Assembly: GCF_013179805.1 (NCBI RefSeq)
Contig: NZ_SRRZ01000163.1
Location: forward strand, 1-14,199
Length of the DNA: 14,199 nt
Reading direction: 5' to 3'
From: Microcoleus asticus IPMA8
GTDB lineage: Bacteria > Cyanobacteriota > Cyanobacteriia > Cyanobacteriales > Microcoleaceae
Part shown: in pieces, positions 6,751 through 12,808 of the stretch
Layout: each line of letters starts with the position of its first letter
Numbering within the stretch: position 1 is the stretch's first letter
Made by a program: the position numbers and the translations under genes
Notes under the pieces: generated by a model
Databases searched by the model: none
The model's input: the letters and a program-made list of their open reading frames with translations, nothing else
Told to the model about the DNA's origin: nothing

Positions 6751-7350
6751 ATGATTGCAACAGTCACGCAAAAATTAACCTTTGACCAATTCCTTGTAGA
6801 ATGTCCAGAAGATGGACGCTCTGAACTGGTAAACGGAGAAATTGTAGAGATGAATGCAACAAGAAATGATGATGTTGCTGATTTTACGTCTGACTCCTTT
6901 AAAGATGAAATTAAACGGCTAAGTTTAAATTATGTTGTCAAAAATACCGCCGTTATCAGAACTGTAACTAAAGCCGGAATCGAACAAGGGCGGAGACCGG
7001 ATGTCAGCGTAATCGATCGCGATTTGTGGCGGTCGAACCGTTCTGCTTATGCTGCCTTACGGGAACCAATTCAACTGGCAGTGGAAGTAACATCAACAAA
7101 TTGGGAGGACGATTATATAGACAAGTTGGACGAATATCGGCGCCTCGGAGTTCCTGAGTATTGGATTGTCGATTATTTAGCAATTGGCAGCAGGGAATTT
7201 CTGGGAAATCCCAAAGTTCCAACTGTATTTGTCCACCTTTTGGATGCAGAGGGCAACTATCAAAGAAGCGCGTTTAAAAGCAGCGAACGAATTGTGTCGC
7301 GGACTTTTCCCGAATTAACGCTGACAGCAGAAGAGGTGATGAATGTTTAA
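6751..7350 (+). CDS. Uma2 family (DUF820) PD-(D/E)XK nuclease-like protein
   Basis: 199 aa from the ATG at 6751; an in-frame TTG at 6721 would add ten residues but has no support. The protein shows the Uma2/DUF820 pattern: ELVNGEIVEM (25-34), RRPDVSVID (81-89; D84), LAVEVTS (109-115; E112) and DKLDEYRRLGVPEYWIVD (124-141; K125). These give the D...E...K set of the restriction-endonuclease-like fold. Such proteins are present in many copies in cyanobacteria. They are annotated as endonucleases by fold, and their real role is not established. No toxin, antitoxin or methylase partner lies next to it. The gene is divergent from the VWA gene and 52 bp ahead of the small membrane protein. No signal peptide, so probably cytoplasmic. 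Confidence 0.9.
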   Translation: MIATVTQKLTFDQFLVECPEDGRSELVNGEIVEMNATRNDDVADFTSDSFKDEIKRLSLNYVVKNTAVIRTVTKAGIEQGRRPDVSVIDRDLWRSNRSAYAALREPIQLAVEVTSTNWEDDYIDKLDEYRRLGVPEYWIVDYLAIGSREFLGNPKVPTVFVHLLDAEGNYQRSAFKSSERIVSRTFPELTLTAEEVMNV

Positions 7351-7402
7351 CTTCGGTTAATCCAGCTACCCAGACTATTCTCCATAAAAAATCACTGAAA
7401 AT

Positions 7403-7657
7403 ATGAAATCTATTTCTGATAAAAAACTTTCCGATCGAAAAGCTATTAGTCCTTGGAGTTACAAACCTTGGTGGTGTCAGCCTTGGTCGATTCTTTTAAC
7501 TGGTATTAGCCTGATTAGCGGTAGTTGGTTTTTATTAAAAACTGTTTGGATAACTGTTTTAGTCGCGATTCCTTTATTAGCCTGGATGGGGTTTTTCTTG
7601 TTAGTATGGCCGAGGTTGATGCTGTCTAGCGGAGTTTTAGATTCCGATGCAGATTAG
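7403..7657 (+). CDS. Small two-helix membrane protein, DUF6737-like
   Basis: 84 aa, ATG at 7403 without a clear ribosome site. A basic N-terminus (MKSISDKKLSDRK) leads into the tryptophan-rich stretch PWSYKPWWCQPWSI (17-30), then two hydrophobic helices, about 29-45 and 49-69, and a short acidic tail. The W/Y-rich block before a helical hairpin matches a cyanobacterial family I recall as DUF6737, of unknown function. It probably sits in the plasma or thylakoid membrane with the N-terminus inside (positive-inside rule). Whether it is co-transcribed with the Uma2 gene is unclear. Confidence 0.75.
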   Translation: MKSISDKKLSDRKAISPWSYKPWWCQPWSILLTGISLISGSWFLLKTVWITVLVAIPLLAWMGFFLLVWPRLMLSSGVLDSDAD

Positions 7658-7662
7658 GTTTT

Positions 7663-7739
7663 GGTGGCGCGCACCCTATGTTTAGGGTAAGGTGGCGCGC
7701 ACCCTATGTTTAGGTTAAGGTGCGCGGTGCACGCCCTAC
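7663..7739. repeat. 24-bp direct repeat, two exact copies plus a partial third
   Basis: Positions 7663-7686 and 7691-7714 are identical (beginning GGTGGCGCGCACCCTATG), joined by GTAA, giving a 28-bp period. A shorter relative begins at 7719 (GGTGCGCGGTGCACGCCCTA). It fills the gap between the convergent DUF6737-like and carB genes. The GGTG...CACC cores are self-complementary, so it could fold in both 3' ends. Confidence 0.85.
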
Positions 7740-7757
7740 TTTTGAGTGTTTCGCAGT

Positions 7758-10700
7758 CTAGGTTTGCGGGTAATAGTCTTGAATTGCTTTTACTTGCATC
7801 GGGTGGGATTTGAGCGATCGAATTCCCGCTGCTGTCGCTTTGGCACCGGCTATTGTCGTAATAATCGGGATTTTGTAAGTCAAAGCTGTGCGGCGAATAA
7901 AGATTCCGTCGGCGCGGGATTCTTCGCCCGAAGGTGTGGTGATAATTAGTTGAATTTTCTCATTCTTGATCGAATCCAACAAATTCGGCCGCCCTTCGTG
8001 CAGTTTCAATTCCAAATCTACCTCTAAACCTTGTTCTCGCAAAACTTTGCGTGTCCCGTGAGTTGCGACTACTCTGAAACCCAATTCTAAGAATTCCTTG
8101 ACAACGGGTACAACTGCTAGTTTGTCCCGATCGCGCATCGAAACCAGCACGGTTCCAAACAGCGGCATCATTTGTCCCGCGCCGAGTTGAGCTTTGGCAA
8201 ATGCTTTGCCAAAATCGGTGTCAATTCCCATTACTTCGCCGGTCGATCGCATTTCTGGCCCTAACAAGGTATCAGCTCCCGGGAACTTAGCAAAGGGCAA
8301 TACTGCTTCTTTTACCGAAACATGAGTGGGTATAATCTCTTCAGTAAAACCCAAAGCTTCTAGAGTTTTGCCGGACATGACACGCGACGCCATTTTTGCT
8401 AAGGGAACTCCGATCGCCTTGGAGACAAAAGGCACTGTTCGAGAAGCGCGCGGGTTAGCTTCTAAAATGAAAACTTGTTCCCCTTGAACGGCAAATTGAA
8501 TGTTCATCAACCCGATCACTTTCAGGGATTTTGCTAATTCTACAGTCCAGCGGCGGATTGTTTCTAAAGCTGCGTCAGAAAGCGTTTGGTAAGGGATAGA
8601 ACAAGCAGAGTCGCCGGAGTGGATTCCCGCTTCCTCGATGTGCTCCATAATACCGCCGATCGTCACATTGCCAGTAGCATCGGCGATCGCATCGACATCC
8701 ACCTCGATCGCATTCTCCAAAAACTTATCAATTAAAATCGGATGATCGGGTTCTACCAGCACGGCATAGGTCATGTAACGTTCCAATTCCGTATCGGAAT
8801 AAACAATTTCCATTGCTCGCCCGCCCAACACGTAACTCGGGCGCACAACTACCGGATAACCGATCCGTTGAGCTACTATTAAAGCATCCTCAAAACTGCG
8901 CGCTAAACCGTTAGCTGCTTGCTGAATATCCAATTCCCGCAGAATCTTTTCAAATCGCTCTCTGTCTTCAGCAGTATCAATGGAATCCGGCGAAGTTCCC
9001 CAGATTTTTGTTTGTACGTCGGGGTGATTTTCCAGAGCTTTTTGTAAAGGAACCGCTAATTTCAGCGGCGTTTGGCCGCCAAACTGAATAATTATTCCCT
9101 CTGGATTTTCTGCTTCGATGATGTTGAGAACATCTTCTTTTGTTAGCGGTTCAAAATACAGGCGATCGCTCGTATCATAATCCGTCGAAACTGTCTCCGG
9201 ATTCGAGTTGACCATAATTGTCTCAAAGCCGTCTTCTCCTAGGGAATAGGAAGCGTGACAGCAGCAGTAATCAAACTCAATTCCCTGTCCGATCCGGTTC
9301 GGCCCGCCACCTAAAATCATCACTTTTCGTTTGGTAGAAGGCAAAACTTCCGACTCCGGCGCGAGACTGTGGGCTACAGGCGAAACTTTCTTTTCTTCAT
9401 CGCCCACTTCCCAAATTGCCGCTCCCGCTTCGTAGGTGGAATAATAATACGGTGTAAACGCTTCAAATTCAGCGGCACAAGTATCGACGGTTTTGTAAAT
9501 CGGAATTATGCCTAACTGTTTGCGGTAAGCGCGGACTTGATCTTCCGATGTTTTGGTGGCGTAAGCAATTTGGCGATCGCTAAAACCTAACTGCTTTACT
9601 TCAAACATTGTCTCTTTTGTCAACTGTTCCAACCGCGTTCGTTTCAAGAACTTCTCCGTTTCCAGCAATTCCTGCATTTTATCCAAAAACCAAGGATCAA
9701 TTCCTGTGAACTCGAAGATATCTTCCACCGGCATTCCCATCATCATCGCGTGGCGGACTGTAAAAATGCGATCGGGATTTGGCGTCCGCAATCCGGCGCG
9801 AATTTGTTCCAAACTAGGCAACTTTTCCGGTTTGTCGCAGCCGAAACCCGCGCGGCCAGTTTCTAATCCCCGCAGGGCTTTTTGGAAAGATTCGTTGAAG
9901 CTGCGCCCGATCGCCATTACCTCCCCAACAGACTTCATTTGCGTTGTCAGAGTCGGTTCGGAACCGGGGAACTTCTCAAAGGCAAATCGGGGAATCTTCG
10001 TCACCACGTAGTCAATTGTCGGCTCAAAAGACGCTGGAGTTTTCTTCGTAATATCGTTGGAAATTTCGTCTAAGCTGTAACCTACCGCTAATTTTGCCGC
10101 CATTTTTGCAATAGGGAAACCAGTTGCTTTCGAGGCCAAGGCGGAGGAACGGGAAACCCGAGGGTTCATTTCAATAACGATGAAATCTCCGTTGACTGGA
10201 TTGACGGCAAATTGAATGTTGGAACCGCCGGTTTCAACTCCGATTTCCCGAATAATTTTCACCGAAGCATCCCGCAGGCGCTGATATTCTTTGTCTGTGA
10301 GAGTTTGCGCCGGGGCGACGGTGATAGAATCGCCGGTGTGGACGCCCATCGGGTCGAGATTCTCGATCGAACAAATAATCACCACATTATCTGCCAAATC
10401 TCGCATTACTTCGAGTTCGTACTCTTTCCAACCAATCAAAGATTGTTCGATCAAAATTTGCGATACTGGACTGGCATCAATCCCGCCTTGTGCCATTTCT
10501 TCAAACTCTTCTTGATTGTAAGAAATGCCGCCTCCCGTGCCGCCCATTGTAAAAGCAGGACGAATAATTAACGGATAACTGCCGATTTGGTGACCAATTG
10601 CTTTGGCTTCGTCGAGAGTGTTGGCAATTCCAGAAGGGCAAACGGCGACGCCAATTCGCGCCATCGCTTCCTTAAATAATAGCCTGTCTTCTGCCATTTC

Positions 10701-11069
10701 AATTGCTGGCAACTTAGCGCCAATTAACTCGACGTTATACTTTTCTAAAACGCCATTTTTAGCGACGGCAACTGCTAAATTTAGCGCGGTTTGACCGCCC
10801 ATAGTCGGTAAAATTGCTTGAGGTCTTTCTTTAGCGATGATTTGTTCGAGGATGGCAGGCGTTAGAGGTTCGATGTAAATGCGATCGGCAGTTTCCGGAT
10901 CGGTCATAATTGTTGCAGGGTTGGAATTCACCAACACTACTTCAAAGCCTTCTTCTCGCAAAGCTTTGCAAGCTTGTGTCCCTGAATAGTCAAATTCGCA
11001 CGCTTGACCGATAACAATTGGGCCGGAACCAATCAGAAGAATTTTTTTTAAGTCTTGACGGCGGGGCAT
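7758..11069 (-). CDS. carB: Carbamoyl-phosphate synthase large subunit
   Basis: 1103 aa, the usual length for a cyanobacterial CarB. It makes carbamoyl phosphate from bicarbonate, glutamine-derived ammonia and two ATP, for arginine and pyrimidine synthesis, as a cytoplasmic complex with CarA (not in this window). The N-terminal synthetase half shows LLIGSGPIVIGQACEFDYSG (11-30), VNSNPATIMTD (47-57) and RPAFTMGGTGGG (170-181). The second half repeats the layout with GGGPNRIGQGIEFDY, VNSNPETVSTDYD and RPSYVLGGRAM. The C-terminal MGS-like allosteric domain shows ATHGTRKVL, IITTPSG and the closing IPIITTIAGAKATAAGI. I chose the ATG at 11069 because MPRRxDxxKILLIGSGP is the normal family start; the frame extends to a TTG at 11171 but those residues are not family-like. 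No ribosome site is visible. No frameshift; looks fully functional. Confidence 0.97.
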   Translation of the reverse strand: MPRRQDLKKILLIGSGPIVIGQACEFDYSGTQACKALREEGFEVVLVNSNPATIMTDPETADRIYIEPLTPAILEQIIAKERPQAILPTMGGQTALNLAVAVAKNGVLEKYNVELIGAKLPAIEMAEDRLLFKEAMARIGVAVCPSGIANTLDEAKAIGHQIGSYPLIIRPAFTMGGTGGGISYNQEEFEEMAQGGIDASPVSQILIEQSLIGWKEYELEVMRDLADNVVIICSIENLDPMGVHTGDSITVAPAQTLTDKEYQRLRDASVKIIREIGVETGGSNIQFAVNPVNGDFIVIEMNPRVSRSSALASKATGFPIAKMAAKLAVGYSLDEISNDITKKTPASFEPTIDYVVTKIPRFAFEKFPGSEPTLTTQMKSVGEVMAIGRSFNESFQKALRGLETGRAGFGCDKPEKLPSLEQIRAGLRTPNPDRIFTVRHAMMMGMPVEDIFEFTGIDPWFLDKMQELLETEKFLKRTRLEQLTKETMFEVKQLGFSDRQIAYATKTSEDQVRAYRKQLGIIPIYKTVDTCAAEFEAFTPYYYSTYEAGAAIWEVGDEEKKVSPVAHSLAPESEVLPSTKRKVMILGGGPNRIGQGIEFDYCCCHASYSLGEDGFETIMVNSNPETVSTDYDTSDRLYFEPLTKEDVLNIIEAENPEGIIIQFGGQTPLKLAVPLQKALENHPDVQTKIWGTSPDSIDTAEDRERFEKILRELDIQQAANGLARSFEDALIVAQRIGYPVVVRPSYVLGGRAMEIVYSDTELERYMTYAVLVEPDHPILIDKFLENAIEVDVDAIADATGNVTIGGIMEHIEEAGIHSGDSACSIPYQTLSDAALETIRRWTVELAKSLKVIGLMNIQFAVQGEQVFILEANPRASRTVPFVSKAIGVPLAKMASRVMSGKTLEALGFTEEIIPTHVSVKEAVLPFAKFPGADTLLGPEMRSTGEVMGIDTDFGKAFAKAQLGAGQMMPLFGTVLVSMRDRDKLAVVPVVKEFLELGFRVVATHGTRKVLREQGLEVDLELKLHEGRPNLLDSIKNEKIQLIITTPSGEESRADGIFIRRTALTYKIPIITTIAGAKATAAGIRSLKSHPMQVKAIQDYYPQT

Positions 11070-11350
11070 AGGTTCGTAATTGGTAATTGGACAACGTTGA
11101 GGATTAATTTGATATTTTGCATCAGTCTTAGAAACAGGCTTTCTAAGCTGTTCCCCCAAAAGCTTACTCAAAATAGTGCAAGTTTTGTTGTTAAGTTGAA
11201 ATTGTGCACCATTATCAGCATTTTGGAAGCAGAACCTCGCAACTCCGGCTGACAGACACCCGCAGCCAACCAGAAATATTCATGAGAAAAGGGTGCAGTC
11301 GATCGGTAAATCAAGACTATTTTAAGTGTTCCAGTGAAATCGTGTTCTAA

Positions 11351-11527
11351 AATACACAATCCCTGTATTCCGCACGATTAATCATTGTAGAGACTTCGAC
11401 CAAGGCGTGTCCTGACTGTGGGGAACGAGTAGAATTAACCGGGTTGGATGATGAAATTTCCCGTAGCTTCCGGGGTGGGACGCCATCGCCCTCTGAGGAT
11501 GTGACAATCAGATATCCAGCCATGTAG
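11351..11527 (+). pseudogene. Zinc-ribbon-like reading frame without a standard start
   Basis: This frame is open from a stop at 11348 to TAG at 11525-11527 and reads convincingly as protein over its last 43 codons. KACPDCGERVELTGL is followed by DDEISRSFRGGTPSPSEDV and ends in YPAM. CPDC is a typical zinc-knuckle pair, but no second CxxC is present in the frame. No ATG, GTG or TTG occurs ahead of the CPDC motif. Only CTG (11363), ATC and ATT (11381, 11384) are available, and AGAGAC near 11389 is a weak ribosome site. It may be a small protein that lost its start, or one using a rare start. I do not recognise the family. Confidence 0.35.
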
Positions 11528-11540
11528 CAGCGGCGATGGA

Positions 11541-11561
11541 GGACAAGGCAATGCCTTGTCC
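11541..11561. repeat. 21-bp perfect palindrome, family member 2
   Basis: GGACAAGGCA and TGCCTTGTCC flank one A, giving 10 perfect base pairs, and CCTAC follows, so the right side reads TGTCCCTAC. Compared with members 1 and 3, an A-T pair replaces a C-G pair at one stem position, with both sides changed. It lies 23 bp past the stop codon of the 79-aa gene (minus strand), so it could form a hairpin in that transcript's 3' end. Confidence 0.75.
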
Positions 11562-11583
11562 CTACCGTATTTCAGCCTATTTT

Positions 11584-11823
11584 TTAGGCTTTGCGCGATC
11601 GGCGAATGAGTACGCTTATCACTTGTCCCGGCTTTGCACCTCGCTGCGGCGGACTCCAATCCCCGACGGCGGCAAATCCCAGTCGGTACAAGGTGTAGAT
11701 GGTTTCTAACACGGCGGCGCGGGAACCGACAACCGCGATCCGCACGACTTCCTGTTCGGATACTGCTGAGTCGTCATTTGGACGCGCGGAAAAGTTATCG
11801 TCAGGCACGAATTCCTGTGACAT
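11584..11823 (-). CDS. Conserved-looking 79-aa protein of unknown function
   Basis: 79 aa from the ATG at 11823. The frame is open further upstream to 11928, but AGGAGA lies exactly seven bases before this ATG, which decides the start. The N-terminal third is acidic and polar (MSQEFVPDDN...). From residue 26 a compact domain begins: EVVRIAVVGSRAAVLETIYT, then LYRLGFAAVGDWSPPQRG (45-62), then VISVLIRRSRKA (68-79). That looks like strand-helix-strand. VVGSRAAV superficially resembles a nucleotide-binding loop but is not a Walker A or full Rossmann motif. No signal peptide or membrane helix. I recall similar short cyanobacterial proteins of unknown function and do not assign a role. A hairpin immediately precedes its ribosome site. 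Confidence 0.8.
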   Translation of the reverse strand: MSQEFVPDDNFSARPNDDSAVSEQEVVRIAVVGSRAAVLETIYTLYRLGFAAVGDWSPPQRGAKPGQVISVLIRRSRKA

Positions 11824-11836
11824 AATATGGTCTCCT

Positions 11837-11868
11837 GGTTTTTGGTTTTCTAGGAAAACCCAAAAACC
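11837..11868 (-). promoter_or_regulatory. Hairpin directly abutting the ribosome site of the 79-aa gene
   Basis: GGTTTTTGGTTTTC (11837-11850) pairs with GGAAAACCCAAAAACC (11853-11868), about 14 pairs with one bulged C and a tiny loop. On the minus-strand mRNA the stem ends right where AGGAGA begins. In that mRNA the apex reads UCCUA, and UCCU could pair with AGGA of the ribosome site as an alternative fold. A regulatory role is inferred. Confidence 0.5.
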
Positions 11869-11869
11869 C

Positions 11870-11904
11870 AGCCGCCCCGCACGGTAACACAGAGCAGGGC
11901 GGCT
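11870..11904. repeat. 8-bp GC-rich inverted repeat
   Basis: AGCCGCCC (11870-11877) and GGGCGGCT (11897-11904) are exact reverse complements 19 bases apart, just upstream of the AT-rich hairpin in the same leader. Together they would give the 79-aa mRNA two consecutive stems. Confidence 0.6.
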
Positions 11905-11914
11905 ACAGAGAATG

Positions 11915-12088
11915 TTAAAATTCTCCATTAGCCTCCAGACTGGTTAGCTCAGTTTGGCGGTTAGCTGTCCATTGCTGTTGGTAGCAGCTTTGGGCAGTGC
12001 AACTAGATTTTTGAGCGACGCGGGCTGCTTTCTCTTCGAGCAAAGCAGCCTTAATTTCACAGCGTAGCCGCAGATGGGGGCCGCCGTC
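11915..12088 (-). pseudogene. 5'-truncated small gene fragment, unknown family
   Basis: Minus-strand frame of 57 codons ending in TAA at 11917-11915. It reads as real protein: HLRLRCEIKAALLEEKAARV, then QKSSCTAQSCYQQQWTANRQ and a short acidic end. It is helix-forming, with three cysteines, two of them as CTAQSC. No ATG or GTG exists in frame; the frame meets a stop inside the ATTTTAG heptamer array that begins at 12089. A TTG at 12043 preceded by AAGG could start a 42-aa product. I infer that the repeat displaced the original 5' end. Its stop is 91 bp ahead of the 79-aa gene start on the same strand. I do not recognise the family. Confidence 0.4.
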
Positions 12089-12205
12089 AATCGATTTTAG
12101 ATTTTAGATTTTAGATTTTAGATTGGGGTTTTCCTGCAACAACTTTATCGATTTTAGATTTTAGATTTTAGATTTTAGATTGAGATTTTCCTGCAACAAC
12201 TCTCC
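12089..12205. repeat. Two tandem composite repeat units (ATTTTAG heptamers plus CCTGCAACAACT tail)
   Basis: Unit 1 (about 12090-12146) and unit 2 (about 12147-12205) each consist of ATCG, four ATTTTAG heptamers, ATTG, a short variable piece and TTTTCCTGCAACAACT. Unit 2 continues into CTCC. A third copy lies at 12489-12550. The conserved non-heptamer tail shows that the repeating element is larger than a simple 7-mer array. Confidence 0.85.
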
Positions 12206-12340
12206 GGTTTCTCCCACTCTCCCCTTCTCCGGTCTCTCCGGTCTCTCCGGTCTCTCCCCCTCTCCGGTCTCTCCGGTCTCTCCCCCTCTCCGGTCTCCCC
12301 CTCTTCCACTCTCCCCTTCTCCCACTCTCCCTCTCTCCCT
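12201..12340. repeat. Pyrimidine-rich low-complexity tract with 9-bp repeats (CTCTCCGGT)
   Basis: Nearly pure C/T on the plus strand, with repeated CTCTCCGGT units around 12225-12296 and CTCCCACTCTCCCC pieces at the ends. The purine-rich complement gives open minus frames of Gly-Glu-Thr-Gly-Glu and Arg-Pro-Glu repeats; these are artefacts of composition. Such a tract can form triplex or slipped structures. Confidence 0.8.
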
Positions 12341-12433
12341 CAAGCCAACCTACTAGATGAGGGAATGCGCCGACGAAGAGGTAAAATATGGAATCGTTCC
12401 AAAAGCTTAAAATCAAAAATCCAAAATAAAGAT

Positions 12434-12488
12434 ATGCCTAGAACTCAAGTGCGAATATTCCGTGCACCTGCTGCTTGAGGGCAACCAC
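12434..12488 (+). pseudogene. Duplicated, frameshifted 5' end of the 85-aa gene
   Basis: These 55 bases match 12551-12604, the first 18 codons of the next gene, with about six substitutions and one inserted base. Both begin ATGCCTAGAACTC and share GTGCACCTGCTGCTTGAGGG. The insertion shifts the frame, so this copy reads MPRT then off-frame residues to TGA (12476-12478), 14 codons. It is a remnant, separated from the intact copy by a 62-bp repeat unit. Confidence 0.8.
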
Positions 12489-12550
12489 ATCAATTTTAGA
12501 TTTTAGATTTTAGATTTTAGATTGTCCTCCAACAACTCTCTCCATCTCCT
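12489..12550. repeat. Third composite repeat unit, between the duplicated gene starts
   Basis: ATCAATTTTAG, heptamers ATTTTAG, ATTG, then TCCTCCAACAACTCTCTCC. It is a variant of the units at 12089-12205. It ends exactly at the ATG of the 85-aa gene, so that gene's leader is pyrimidine-rich with no ribosome site. Confidence 0.85.
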
Positions 12551-12808
12551 ATGCCTAGAACTCCCAGCGAATATTCTGTGCACCTGCTGCTTGAGGGCGG
12601 CCACCGCGAAGAAGTGCGTTTCGCAACGCTGCAAGATTTTCAAAAATGGTACAGCAGTACCCTGGTGCCGAAACAAGATTCAAGAGAATTTCTTAACGTC
12701 CCGATCAAAAATATTCAAGGCGAATACATGGTAGTTCGGCCTACCAGCGTTCTCGCAATTCGCGTAGAACCGATATTTACTTCTAGCGTCGAACGATACG
12801 ATGAATAA
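12551..12808 (+). CDS. Conserved-looking 85-aa hypothetical protein
   Basis: 85 aa from the ATG at 12551. I do not recognise a named family, though it resembles short hypothetical proteins of cyanobacteria. It looks like a small alpha/beta domain: EYSVHLLLEGGHREEVRFAT (7-26) as two strands with a turn, LQDFQKWYSSTLVP (27-40) as a helix, then FLNVPIKNIQGEYMVVRP (47-64) and VLAIRVEPIF (67-76) as strands, with an acidic end. No signal peptide, cysteines or membrane segment, so cytoplasmic. Its TAA overlaps the ATG of the MltA gene by eight bases, suggesting one mRNA and coupled translation. The leader lacks a ribosome site because a repeat unit abuts the ATG; the upstream duplicate at 12434 may mark the original start region. 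Confidence 0.78.
   Translation: MPRTPSEYSVHLLLEGGHREEVRFATLQDFQKWYSSTLVPKQDSREFLNVPIKNIQGEYMVVRPTSVLAIRVEPIFTSSVERYDE

Larger units (their letters stand above)
11070..11583. other. 514-bp spacer upstream of carB
   Basis: This stretch carries the carB leader and promoter, which I could not pin down, then the start-less zinc-ribbon frame (11351-11527) and palindrome family member 2 (11541-11561). I saw no PyrR-type or other attenuator structure in the carB leader. The minus frame covering 11168-11359 has no composition or motif supporting a real protein. Confidence 0.4.
12089..12550. other. 462-bp repeat-filled spacer between divergent frames
   Basis: Apart from the repeat units, the pyrimidine tract and the duplicated gene start, only 12341-12433 is unique DNA, and I see no gene or clear promoter in it. 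The promoter of the 85-aa/MltA pair should lie here. Confidence 0.5.

Noticed and set aside
11070..11171. 34-residue N-terminal extension of CarB from a TTG start
   Set aside because: CarB proteins normally begin at the MPRR...KILLIGSGP block, and the extra residues match nothing in the family.
11435..11659. Minus-strand 74-codon frame
   Set aside because: It overlaps the 79-aa gene and the palindrome in another frame, and its sequence has no protein-like pattern.
11940..11995. tRNA-like D-arm (GGTTAGCTCAGTTTGGCGG)
   Set aside because: No acceptor stem, anticodon arm or GTTC-type T loop at the right distance; the segment lies inside the minus-strand protein-like frame.
12161..12416. Minus-strand frames coding Gly-Glu-Thr and Arg-Pro-Glu repeats
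   Set aside because: They are translations of the CTCTCCGGT pyrimidine tract; composition alone keeps them open.
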